Below, piece by piece: positions 19,887-28,537 of a stretch of 64,000 bases of DNA. Below the pieces are notes generated by a model. The model was not told the origin of the DNA, did not search any database, and saw nothing but the letters and a program-made list of their open reading frames with translations. Position 1 is the first letter of the stretch; the number at the start of each line of letters is the position of its first letter. This DNA comes from Povalibacter uvarum (GTDB lineage: Bacteria; Pseudomonadota; Gammaproteobacteria; Steroidobacterales; Steroidobacteraceae): assembly GCF_014202975.1 (NCBI RefSeq), contig NZ_JACHHZ010000003.1:744001-808000 (forward strand), given 5' to 3'. The position numbers and the translations under genes are program-made.

Positions 19887-22115
19887 ATGCGGAAACTCAT
19901 TCGCGGCGTTTCGGTGGTCACGTGTGTTGCGGTTGCCGGCTCTGCCGCATACGCGCAGGAGCAGGGTGCTGAGGGCGGTCCTCGACTCGAGGAAGTCGTC
20001 GTGACCGCACAGAAGCGCGAGCAGAACATCCAGGACGTGCCGCTGGCCGTCTCCGTCGTCTCATCGGTGCAGTTGGAGAACGCAGGCGTTCGCGAGTTCG
20101 CCGACATGGCCAAAGTGTCTCCGTCGCTGCAGATCCGCGGCGCCGATCAGCCCGTCAACGCGTCCGTCGCCTTGCGCGGTATCGGGACGTTCGCATTCAG
20201 CATTGGCGTCGAACCGAGTGTCGCGGTACAGCTCGATGACGTGCCCGTAGCGTTCCAGGCGCGCGCATTCACGGATATGACGGATGTCGAACGTGTGGAA
20301 GTGCTGCGCGGTCCGCAAAGCACGCTCTATGGCAAAAGCGCGTCGGCGGGCCTGATCAATATCACCACGCGTGCGCCGACGGCGGAGCTCACATCGCTCA
20401 TCGATGTGCAGGCGACCACCGACGAGGAGTATCGCGCGGCACTCAGCATCTCCGGTCCCATCGGATCGACGCTGAGCTACCGGCTGACCGGCAGCCACAG
20501 CGACTTCGCCGGCAACATCGAGAACATCGCTACGGGCAAAACGTTGAATGGACGCGATGACACGACGTTCCGCGGCAAGTTGCTGTGGGAGCCTTCCGAA
20601 GCACTGGCGATCACGCTGGGTGCGAACTACTCGGAAGGCACTTCGACAGCGGTCTACGCGTTGTCGGCGCTGTCGCCGAACGCGCGGCTGCGCGGTAATC
20701 CGGCCCTTTCGCCGGATGTCGTCATGCCGGGCATCACCGCCGGTCCCGACAATCTCGAGATCAGCCACAACGTCGAACCGTTCGCGAAGTCCGATGGTTT
20801 CGGCCAGTCGCTCAAAGTGGCCTACGAGTTCGCGAACGACATCACGCTGATGTCGATCACGTCCCATGATGACTTCAGTCTCGACGACCGGCTCGACGTC
20901 GACCGGACTTCGTATCCCGATCTGAGCAACTGGCAGGGCGGCACCTTCGAAGCGAAAGTGGTGACGCAGGAATTCCGGCTGGTTTCACCGGCCAGCGACA
21001 CGCTGCAGTACACCGCCGGTCTCTACTACGGCGACAATGATCTTTCACGGCGATTCAGCCGCGGGCCGCTGTTCTCGCTCGCCAACTGGTACGCAACGTC
21101 GGACTCGACGGTCAAAGCCGTCTACGGTCAACTGGACTGGACGTTCCTGCCGGCGACGACGGCAACCCTGGGTGCGCGCTATCAGAACGAAGAGATCGCC
21201 TACACCTTCAACGACATCCAGAACGCCGCGAACTTCGCGGGGTCGAGCTCGGATGATGCGTCGACGTTCCGCGTCGGCGTCCGCCACGATTTCACGGATG
21301 AATTCATGGCGTTCATCGCCTTCGCGACGGGCCACAAGGGTCAGACCTACGACCTGACGACGGGATTCAATGCGACGCGCGCCGCGGCCGGCCCGGTGAA
21401 CCCGGAGACATCGGATTCCTACGAGATCGGTTTCAAGAGCCGGCTCTTCGACCAGCGGATGACGCTGAACGTCACGGCATTCGACGTGACGTACGACGAC
21501 TTCCAGCAGCAGGGTATCGAGACGATTGGCGGTGTTCAGAACTACCGCCTCACCAATGTCGGTACCGTGAAGACCCAGGGCGTGGAGATCGAGACCGACT
21601 TCCAGGCGACAACCGATCTGCGTCTGAACGCGGCCGTCGCCTATGTCGACGCGATGATCGACGAGTTTCCCGGGGCGAACTGCTATCCCGGTCAGACGGC
21701 AGCTCAAGGCTGCGCTGGCACGCCCGCCCGCCAGGATCTCGGCGGCAAGCGCCTGCCGAGTGCTCCTGAGTGGAAGGTAAACGCCGGCTGGGAATACGAG
21801 TTCGGCCTCGGCTCGCTGCCCTTCGACGGTACGTTCGCGGGCAGCTACGTCTGGCAGAGCGAACAGAACTTCTCGCTCAACCAGGATCCGGTCACCGTCC
21901 AGGATGCCTATGGCGTGCTGAATCTGTCGGTCGGCCTGAAGCAGCACAGCGGCCACTATCGAATCGTGCTGTTCGTGAACAACGTGCTCGATGAAGGCTA
22001 TGCGGTGAACGCCGGCAACCAGTACGGCAATTTCGGCAACCAGCTTGCGACAGAATTCCTGCCTGCGCGCGACTTCGAGCGCTACGCCGGCGCGAGGCTG
22101 TCGTTGTCCTTCTGA
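19887..22115 (+). CDS. TonB-dependent receptor, probably for a glucuronide
   Basis: Complete 742-residue outer-membrane receptor. Signal peptide MRKLIRGVSVVTCVAVAGSAAYAQ; plug with LEEVVVTAQKREQNIQDVPLAVSVV, the ALRGIGTF segment and RVEVLRGPQSTLYGKSASAGLINITTR; then a barrel ending in the aromatic C-terminal GARLSLSF. GGGGGC lies 6-11 nt before the ATG. Its substrate is inferred only from position: it is followed by a secreted beta-glucuronidase and is divergent from a UxuR-like regulator and mannonate dehydratase. Confidence 0.95.
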   Translation: MRKLIRGVSVVTCVAVAGSAAYAQEQGAEGGPRLEEVVVTAQKREQNIQDVPLAVSVVSSVQLENAGVREFADMAKVSPSLQIRGADQPVNASVALRGIGTFAFSIGVEPSVAVQLDDVPVAFQARAFTDMTDVERVEVLRGPQSTLYGKSASAGLINITTRAPTAELTSLIDVQATTDEEYRAALSISGPIGSTLSYRLTGSHSDFAGNIENIATGKTLNGRDDTTFRGKLLWEPSEALAITLGANYSEGTSTAVYALSALSPNARLRGNPALSPDVVMPGITAGPDNLEISHNVEPFAKSDGFGQSLKVAYEFANDITLMSITSHDDFSLDDRLDVDRTSYPDLSNWQGGTFEAKVVTQEFRLVSPASDTLQYTAGLYYGDNDLSRRFSRGPLFSLANWYATSDSTVKAVYGQLDWTFLPATTATLGARYQNEEIAYTFNDIQNAANFAGSSSDDASTFRVGVRHDFTDEFMAFIAFATGHKGQTYDLTTGFNATRAAAGPVNPETSDSYEIGFKSRLFDQRMTLNVTAFDVTYDDFQQQGIETIGGVQNYRLTNVGTVKTQGVEIETDFQATTDLRLNAAVAYVDAMIDEFPGANCYPGQTAAQGCAGTPARQDLGGKRLPSAPEWKVNAGWEYEFGLGSLPFDGTFAGSYVWQSEQNFSLNQDPVTVQDAYGVLNLSVGLKQHSGHYRIVLFVNNVLDEGYAVNAGNQYGNFGNQLATEFLPARDFERYAGARLSLSF

Positions 22116-22150
22116 TGATTTCTTCGCGCCGCCTCTCCCCCTGGGTGCGG

Positions 22151-22182
22151 GCGCAGCGGATGTTCTGGCAACATCGCTGCGC
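22151..22182 (+). terminator. Strong hairpin between the receptor and beta-glucuronidase genes
   Basis: GCGCAGCG(G)ATGTT pairs with AACATCGCTGCGC around a short CTGG loop (13 bp, one bulged G), followed by CTATTTTCTTG. It may be a partial terminator or processing site that lowers beta-glucuronidase expression relative to the receptor. The T run is interrupted, so its strength is uncertain. Confidence 0.6.
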
Positions 22183-22204
22183 CTATTTTCTTGCGAGACA
22201 TTCC

Positions 22205-24148
22205 ATGAGCAACGACTTCTCCATCGAGACGCAAGAGACATCCACAGCCGATGACGGTGTGACGCGCCGTACGTTCTTCGGCATGGCCGGCGGAGCGGTG
22301 CTCGTGGGAGCGCAAGCGACCGCCGCGGCGCAAACGGCGCAGCGTGTTCAGCCGTCGGCGAATCCGACGCTGCTGTATCCCCACTCCAGTTCGACTCGAG
22401 CCACTCGCGATCTGTCGGGCGTGTGGAAATTCAGAGCGGACCCGGACGGTGTCGGCGAGAAACAGGGATGGATGAAAGGCATCGGCGAGCATCGGGCGAT
22501 TCCAGTGCCTTGCAGCTGGAACGAAATATTCGATGACCTTCGCAACTACACCGGCGGTGCGTGGTACCAGTGCGATTTCGAAGTCGACTCGTGCTGGAAG
22601 GGCCGCCGCCTTCATCTTCGGTTCGGGTCGGTTGCCTACCGTGCGAAGGTCTGGCTCAACGGTGAACTGCTTGGCGAGCATGTCGGTGCGCACTTGCCGT
22701 TCGCCTTCGACGTCACTTCGCACGTCAGGCATGACGCCGAGAATGTGCTCGTCCTCTTCGTCGAGAACGAGCTGCGCCTCGATCGCGTGCCCGCGGTGCC
22801 TGACACAACACGCGTGTCGCTGCATACGCATCACTTTCCACAGACGACTTACGATTTCTTCCCGTACGCCGGCATCCATCGGCCCGTATGGCTGTTCACG
22901 ACACCGGACGTGCATGTGCATGACGTCACTGTGAAGACGGATATCGACGGCAAGGCCGGTGTAGTGAGCGTCGCGATCCGCGCTTCGCAAGGCTGGAGCG
23001 GCAACGCAAGCGTGCGGCTGTCCGGGCAGGGCAGGAACATGGAAGCGAAGGCGCGCATCGCGGACGGGGAGGGCATTGCGACGCTTCGTGTGCCGGACGC
23101 GCGGCTGTGGTCGACCGACGATCCGCACCTCTACAAGCTCACGGTCGTACTTCAGGATGGCGACGTGCGGGATGAGTACTCGATCAGGATCGGCATCCGC
23201 GAAGTCCGCGTCGATGGCGAGAAGCTCCTCGTCAACGGCAAACCGGTCTATCTGCGCGGCTTCGGCAAGCACGAGGACTTCGCGCTCAACGGGCGCGGCC
23301 TGAACGTTCCGTCGATCATCCGGGACTTCGAACTGTTGCGCTGGCTCGGCGCCAACAGTTTCCGAACGTCGCACTACCCGTACAGCGAAGAAGCAATGAT
23401 GCTTGCCGACGAGTACGGGTTGCTCGTGATCGACGAGACGTCGGCGGTGAGTCTCGTTTTCATGGACGGACCCGTGATCCAGGAAGCGCGGCAGCGACAG
23501 CTGCAGCAGGACATCGCGACGCTCGTCGCGCGCGACAAGAATCACCCGTGCGTCATCATGTGGTCAGTGGCGAATGAGCCGCTGCTGAAGCCGTTTCATA
23601 CCGTGGACCCGACACCGCAAGGCGCTGTCGCGGTCGGTACGAAGTTCTTTGCGCCGCTCTTCGATCTTTTCCGCAAGCTCGATCCCACGCGTCCGGTCAC
23701 GCTCGTGAGCGTGCAGGGCGGTCCATCGGAATGGATGGCGCTCGGCGATGTGATCTGCACCAACTCCTACAGCGGCTGGTATGGAATCTCGGGCCGCCTC
23801 GATGATGCCGCGAAAGCGGTCGAGCAGGAAGCACTCGGATTGCGCCAGCGACATCCCGGCAAGCCCATCATCTTCAGCGAGTTCGGCGCCGACGCGATGG
23901 CGGGAATGCATTCGCAGCCCGCTGACATGTGGACCGAGGAATATCAGGCCGAGATGGTGGCGATGTACATCGAGACACTCGCCAGGCATCCGTTCGTGAT
24001 CGGCACCCATCCCTGGGCCTTCGCCGATTTCCGCACTTCGCAGAGCATCATGCGCATCGGCGCGATGAATCTGAAAGGGGCATTCACGAGGGACCGCAAG
24101 CCGAAGCTCGTGGCGCATCGGTTGAGGCAGATGTGGAAAGGGAAGTGA
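22205..24148 (+). CDS. Beta-glucuronidase (GH2), Tat-exported
   Basis: 647 residues from ATG 22205. The N terminus has a twin-arginine signal (VTRRTFFGMAGGAVLVGAQATAAAQ), so the enzyme is likely periplasmic. GH2 layout: jelly-roll domain (LSGVWKFRADPDG...VPCSWNEIFDD...YQCDFEV), Ig-like domain, then a TIM barrel with acid/base Glu in WSVANEPLLK and nucleophile Glu in IIFSEFGADAMAGMHSQP. The latter is the glucuronidase form (T/S-E-Y/F-G-x-D-x-x-x-G-x-H). It would release glucuronate from glucuronides imported by the receptor upstream. An in-frame opening 30 codons further up spans the hairpin and is rejected. Confidence 0.92.
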   Translation: MSNDFSIETQETSTADDGVTRRTFFGMAGGAVLVGAQATAAAQTAQRVQPSANPTLLYPHSSSTRATRDLSGVWKFRADPDGVGEKQGWMKGIGEHRAIPVPCSWNEIFDDLRNYTGGAWYQCDFEVDSCWKGRRLHLRFGSVAYRAKVWLNGELLGEHVGAHLPFAFDVTSHVRHDAENVLVLFVENELRLDRVPAVPDTTRVSLHTHHFPQTTYDFFPYAGIHRPVWLFTTPDVHVHDVTVKTDIDGKAGVVSVAIRASQGWSGNASVRLSGQGRNMEAKARIADGEGIATLRVPDARLWSTDDPHLYKLTVVLQDGDVRDEYSIRIGIREVRVDGEKLLVNGKPVYLRGFGKHEDFALNGRGLNVPSIIRDFELLRWLGANSFRTSHYPYSEEAMMLADEYGLLVIDETSAVSLVFMDGPVIQEARQRQLQQDIATLVARDKNHPCVIMWSVANEPLLKPFHTVDPTPQGAVAVGTKFFAPLFDLFRKLDPTRPVTLVSVQGGPSEWMALGDVICTNSYSGWYGISGRLDDAAKAVEQEALGLRQRHPGKPIIFSEFGADAMAGMHSQPADMWTEEYQAEMVAMYIETLARHPFVIGTHPWAFADFRTSQSIMRIGAMNLKGAFTRDRKPKLVAHRLRQMWKGK

Positions 24149-24150
24149 TC

Positions 24151-24251
24151 CGTCATTCCCGCGAAGGCGGGAATCCATCCTGTTCCGGGTGATGTGACGG
24201 GGACGTAACGGCAGGAGGGCAGGATGGATTCCCGCGTGCGCGGGAATGACG
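24151..24251. repeat. Paired REP/BIME-like element
   Basis: Two TCATTCCCGC palindromes in opposite orientation (24151-24182 and 24220-24251). Each is a short hairpin followed by GGATTCCATCC-type tail sequence (GAATCCATCCTG / CAGGATGGATTC), so the whole 100 bp is one inverted repeat with ~31-bp arms. It lies between the convergent beta-glucuronidase and C13 peptidase genes. Confidence 0.85.
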
Positions 24252-24273
24252 AGGCTCGCGCCTCGTCACCTCG

Positions 24274-26217
24274 TCACCTCATCACTCCCCTGAGCTTCCT
24301 CTCCACGCCCACGCCGAAGAACGCCTGCGGATTCGACGCCTCGATCTGCTCCGCTTGCTCGCGCTGAGCGATCGCGTCGCGTGTGCGCTGGAAGGCGGTG
24401 CGCAGGTCGGGCGCTGAGGGCAGGGCATCGCGATAGAACGCTTCGCCGAAATAGGTGAGATCGCGATCGTCGGAGCAGCCGAAGGACGTCCTGTCCGCCG
24501 CCGCCGCGGTGATCACGATCGTATCGTCATTGCGCAGCGGCTCGATGAACGTGCCCGAGTAGCACGCCGAGACGATGATGACTCTCCAGCGAATGCCCGA
24601 TTCGTCGAGCGCATCCGCGAGTGTTTCAGCGTCGAGATTGTTCAGCGGGACGCCTGAGTTGCTCACGGACAGTTCGCCGCCAGCCGAACCATGCGACGAG
24701 AGAGAAAGGATCAGCACGTCTTCCTCGAGATTCATCCGCTCGGCGATTCCCGTGAGCGCGCGACGCAACGCAGTCGGGCTGGCAAACGGGTGGGAATCGA
24801 GATCGCGCCGATCGTTGACGAGCCGCAGCGATCGCGTGGCCGTGCCGAATTTCTCGTCGATGACCTTGTTCGCGAGCTCGATCTCGCCCGCGAATACGCG
24901 CTCCTCGCCCATGCCCGCAAAGCCGACGAAGAACGCGGCGGCGCGAAGGTCCGTCGGGCGCTCCATGGCGGCGACGGATTCGTCGACGAACTGCGCCTGG
25001 CCGAACAGCACCGGTTCGATCTGCTGCCAGCGCGCCAGATAGTCTTGTGCTTCGTCCGTGAGCTCGGCGCTCTCGTCTTCGGCCGGATACCAGAAGCCGG
25101 GCTCTACATACTGCGTCTGAGCGAACCAGGCCGCGAGCGACAGGAACAACAGGCTCGCGAACATTGCGCCTGCCTGATGACGTGCAGTCACCGACTTCAG
25201 TGCGGTGTGTCCGTAAGCGACAGCGTAGAACGCCAGAATGATCGACGCGCCGAGCGACACCGCCGAAGGCAGATAGCCGAGCAGCATCGCGAGAACGATG
25301 GCAATCGGAATGAAAGCCAGCGTCAGGGCAAGCGTCGCCCGCAGGGACACCGGAGGATCCGACAAGCGAGCCCAGATCGCTGCCAGCAGCATCGCGATGG
25401 AGCCGTACCAGCCGACACCGACGAAGCCATACGCGTAGAAAGTCGAGTCCGGCAGCGCGACCAGGAGATCGATCAGGATCCAGAGGGCGATCGAGAGGGC
25501 CGCGAGTGCAAGCAGCGCACGGTCGCTGAGATCGAGATCAGGGTTCGTGACGGGCCGCAGGGTGAGGAAACGTCCGATCGAGCGCAGGAACGGAACCTGC
25601 GTCGATGACGAAGGCATCACTGGAACCGAGCTGCTCGTGGCAGCCTCAGGCTCAGTCTCGGGCTGCGGTTCGATCTGCGTCTGCGCGGGCTGGGATCGCC
25701 CGGCTTCCGCCAGTTCCCGGATCAGATCCGCCGCCTGATGCGCGGACACCGATTCCGGCAGATCCCGGACCGGCACGATCAGGGCGGCGACGCGATCGAC
25801 CCAGATGAACAGATGGCCGGGTGCGATCGTGATTTCCTGATACACCGCCCAGTCATGACGAATGGTCGAATGGCTCTTCTCCAGCAACAGGCCAGAAGGG
25901 TCGATCGTCAGGCGGCTCGGACCGAGCACGACGCCCGATTCATCGGGTTGGGCGGCGGCGCGCATGCGGCGCATGTTGATCATGACACCGAGCACAGCGG
26001 CGGCGGCACCGATGACGACGGCGAGGAAGGGTACGGACTGACCGAGATAGACCGAGGCGCCGACCAGTGCAATGGCCATGGCGAGGGCGACGCCCAACGT
26101 AACGACGATGTTCCTTCGCGACAATCGCGAGCGGGCCTGTAGTCGAAGCGCCCAGGCAGCCTGGTAGGCCTGCCAGTCGGCGAGGGTCAGCGTCGAGCGG
26201 ATTTCGAGTGTGTTCAT
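24274..26217 (-). CDS. Membrane-anchored C13 (legumain-like) cysteine peptidase with YcxB-like N-terminal domain
   Basis: 647 residues. N-terminal part: two TM helices (~37-80) and a YcxB-like domain (SRLTIDPSGLLLEKSHSTIRHDWAVYQEITIAPGHLFIWVD). A Pro/Glu-rich linker follows, then five TM helices (~230-375). The C-terminal domain (~415-640) is a clan-CD protease with catalytic His in LSLSSHGSAGG and Cys in IIVSACYSGTFIEPL, followed by ADRTSFGCSDDRDLTYFGEAF. With seven predicted TM helices the protease would lie on the opposite side of the membrane from the N terminus, perhaps the periplasm. Substrate and role are unknown. It stands alone, ATG 26217. Confidence 0.85.
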   Translation of the reverse strand: MNTLEIRSTLTLADWQAYQAAWALRLQARSRLSRRNIVVTLGVALAMAIALVGASVYLGQSVPFLAVVIGAAAAVLGVMINMRRMRAAAQPDESGVVLGPSRLTIDPSGLLLEKSHSTIRHDWAVYQEITIAPGHLFIWVDRVAALIVPVRDLPESVSAHQAADLIRELAEAGRSQPAQTQIEPQPETEPEAATSSSVPVMPSSSTQVPFLRSIGRFLTLRPVTNPDLDLSDRALLALAALSIALWILIDLLVALPDSTFYAYGFVGVGWYGSIAMLLAAIWARLSDPPVSLRATLALTLAFIPIAIVLAMLLGYLPSAVSLGASIILAFYAVAYGHTALKSVTARHQAGAMFASLLFLSLAAWFAQTQYVEPGFWYPAEDESAELTDEAQDYLARWQQIEPVLFGQAQFVDESVAAMERPTDLRAAAFFVGFAGMGEERVFAGEIELANKVIDEKFGTATRSLRLVNDRRDLDSHPFASPTALRRALTGIAERMNLEEDVLILSLSSHGSAGGELSVSNSGVPLNNLDAETLADALDESGIRWRVIIVSACYSGTFIEPLRNDDTIVITAAAADRTSFGCSDDRDLTYFGEAFYRDALPSAPDLRTAFQRTRDAIAQREQAEQIEASNPQAFFGVGVERKLRGVMR

Positions 26218-26406
26218 TCGACAATGTCGGGGTGGGGCCGCCTGAAGTTTCCCATGCCCCGGCCGGCGCGGATTACATCGGCGTCACGATCCCGAGCAAT
26301 CGGAGGGAACCGGCGGCAGCCATGTCGTTCGGTCACCGACGGCCCGTGCGGCCATCCGATAGTGCCAGTATCATCCCCCGACCCGATCCAGAACAACGGA
26401 CACCGC

Positions 26407-27189
26407 GTGGAAAATCTGCTCCAGGTCATCCTGCTGGGAATCATCGAAGGCGTCACCGAGTTTCTTCCCATCTCCAGCACCGGGCATTTGCTCATCGCGC
26501 AACATTGGCTGGGGCGTCGTTCCGATCTGTTCACCGTCGCCATTCAGTCCGGGGCCATCCTGGCGGTGACGCTGGTTTACTGGAGGCGCCTGCTCGACAT
26601 GGCGCTGGGCTTCATGCGGCCCGAGAACCGCGATTATCTGTTGAAGCTCTTCGTCGCACTGATGATCACCGTGGTCGGCGGACTCGGTGCGCGCCTGGCC
26701 GGTGTCGAGCTGCCCGAATCGGTGTATCCGGTTGCGGCGGCGCTGATCATCGGCGGCTTCGTGATCTTCGCTGTGGAGTCCTATGTATCCAAGCGCGAGC
26801 CGAATACCGCGATCAGCTGGGGGGCGGCTGCATGGGTGGGCGTTGCCCAGGTGATCGCTGCCGTGTTCCCGGGAACGTCGCGATCGGCTGCCGCGCTGTT
26901 CGCGGCGATGCTCGCCGGAACGACTTCGCGCCCTGCGGCCGCGGAGTTTGCGTTCCTGCTGGCGATCCCGACGATGTTTGCCGCGACGGCCTACCAGTTC
27001 CTGGAGCTCTATCTCGAGGGCGGGCTGGCGACCGAGCACTGGGGAGATCTCGGGGTCGCCTTCGTTGTATCCACGATCGTCGGATTCATTGCAGTGAAGT
27101 GGCTGTTGCGTTACATCCAGTCCCACAGCTATGTACCCTTTGCGTGGTATCGCATCGCACTCGGTCTGCTGCTGATCGCATTCGTCTGA
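26407..27189 (+). CDS. uppP: Undecaprenyl-diphosphatase UppP (BacA)
   Basis: Inner-membrane phosphatase that recycles the cell-wall lipid carrier C55-PP to C55-P. 260 residues from GTG 26407 (MENLLQVILLG). Family motifs are EGVTEFLPISSTGHLLI near the N terminus and FPGTSRSAAALFAAMLAG in the middle, with about eight hydrophobic segments. The frame is open upstream to 26224, but the extra residues are polar and unrelated to UppP. Confidence 0.96.
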   Translation: MENLLQVILLGIIEGVTEFLPISSTGHLLIAQHWLGRRSDLFTVAIQSGAILAVTLVYWRRLLDMALGFMRPENRDYLLKLFVALMITVVGGLGARLAGVELPESVYPVAAALIIGGFVIFAVESYVSKREPNTAISWGAAAWVGVAQVIAAVFPGTSRSAAALFAAMLAGTTSRPAAAEFAFLLAIPTMFAATAYQFLELYLEGGLATEHWGDLGVAFVVSTIVGFIAVKWLLRYIQSHSYVPFAWYRIALGLLLIAFV

Positions 27190-27220
27190 TACTTGCACTC
27201 AAAGAACGGGAATACGCTCA

Positions 27221-28492
27221 ATGCCGTCCAGCCGTCTGACGACTTACATCATGGTGGGCCTCGTCCTCGGCCTGCTGAGCGGATACGTCTCCTACACGTA
27301 TTTCCCCGAGTCCGCGGCGGACTTCGCCGAGGCGGCGGGTCTGCTGCCCACGATGTTCCTGCGGCTCATCAAGATGATCATTGCGCCGCTGGTGTTCTCG
27401 ACGCTGGTGGTCGGCATCGCAAAGATGGGCGACATCGCCACCGTCGGCCGCATCGGCGGCAAGGCGCTGGGGTGGTTCATCTTCGCGTCGCTGATCTCGC
27501 TCACGCTGGGTCTCGTCCTCGTCGAGACCTTCGAGCCCGGCAAGGCCATGCAGCTGCCGATCCCGGATTCGCATGCGGCATCGGGCATCGAGGCCGGTGC
27601 GCTGTCGCTGCAGAGCTTCATTGCGCACACGATTCCCACCAGCATCCTCGATGCGATGGCCCGCAACGAGATCCTGCAGATCGTCGTGTTCTCGGTGTTC
27701 TTCGGTACGGCCATGGCGGCGCTCGGCGCGCGCAGCAAGCCGGTGATCGAAGTTGTGGACGTGCTCGCGCACATCATGCTGAAGGTGACGGGTTACGTGA
27801 TGCTCTTCGCGCCATTCGCCGTGTTCGGTGCCCTGGCTACGACGGTCGCGAAGCAGGGCCTGGGGATCCTCAAGGTCTACGGCATCTTCATGGGCGAGTT
27901 CTACTTCGGCCTGCTGCTGCTGTGGGCGATCCTGACCCTGCTCGGCGGACTCGTCATCGGGCCGCGCATCCTGCGATTGATCAAGCGCGTTCGCAGTCCC
28001 GTGATTCTCGCGTTCTCGACCGCCAGCTCGGAGGCCGCGTATCCGCGCACGCTCGAGGAGCTCGAGAAGTTCGGCTGCAGCAATCGCATCGCGAGCTTCG
28101 TGCTGCCGGTCGGCTATTCCTTCAATCTCGACGGCTCGATGATGTACTGCACGTTCGCGGTCATGTTCATCGCGCAGGTGTACGGCATCGATATTCCGAT
28201 CAGCCAGCAGATCGCGATGGTGGCCGTGCTGATGCTGACGTCCAAGGGTATCGCCGGCGTGCCTCGCGCTTCACTCGTCGTCATCGCGGCGACGCTGGCG
28301 CAGTTCGGTATCCCGGAAGCCGGCCTGGTCCTGCTGCTCGGCATCGATCACTTCCTCGACATGGGCCGCTCGGCCACCAACGTCATCGGCAACAGCATCG
28401 CGACAGCTGTGGTGTCGAAGTGGGAAGGGGAACTGACGGAAGAGGTGGCGGACGAGAAGGCGACGGCGACGGTTGTGAGCAAGGAGGCGTAG
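27221..28492 (+). CDS. Dicarboxylate/amino acid:cation symporter (DAACS/SLC1 family)
   Basis: 423-residue secondary transporter (GltP/DctA relatives), importing glutamate/aspartate or C4-dicarboxylates with Na+ or H+. Motifs: the hairpin-1 serine-rich segment AFSTASSEAAYPRTLEEL, SFNLDGSMMYCTFAVMFIAQ (NMDGT position), the hairpin-2 segment TSKGIAGVPRASLVVI, and DHFLDMGRSATNVIGNSIAT, the substrate-binding TM8. The ATG is 31 bp after uppP, so they may be co-transcribed. Which substrate is transported cannot be read from the sequence. Confidence 0.93.
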   Translation: MPSSRLTTYIMVGLVLGLLSGYVSYTYFPESAADFAEAAGLLPTMFLRLIKMIIAPLVFSTLVVGIAKMGDIATVGRIGGKALGWFIFASLISLTLGLVLVETFEPGKAMQLPIPDSHAASGIEAGALSLQSFIAHTIPTSILDAMARNEILQIVVFSVFFGTAMAALGARSKPVIEVVDVLAHIMLKVTGYVMLFAPFAVFGALATTVAKQGLGILKVYGIFMGEFYFGLLLLWAILTLLGGLVIGPRILRLIKRVRSPVILAFSTASSEAAYPRTLEELEKFGCSNRIASFVLPVGYSFNLDGSMMYCTFAVMFIAQVYGIDIPISQQIAMVAVLMLTSKGIAGVPRASLVVIAATLAQFGIPEAGLVLLLGIDHFLDMGRSATNVIGNSIATAVVSKWEGELTEEVADEKATATVVSKEA

Positions 28493-28508
28493 CGGCCGCC
28501 GGCGCATC

Positions 28509-28534
28509 CGTCATTCCCGCTTTCGCGGGTGACG
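28509..28534. repeat. REP-like palindrome between symporter and corA
   Basis: CGTCATTCCCGC / GCGGGTGACG around TTTC, with one mismatch pair. Lies in the 45-bp gap between the convergent symporter and corA genes; same family as 3660, 24151, 37035 and 60663. Confidence 0.7.
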
Positions 28535-28537
28535 AAT

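Noticed and set aside
26224-26406. 61-residue N-terminal extension of UppP
   Set aside because: In-frame but polar and unlike UppP; the GTG at 26407 gives the family N terminus.
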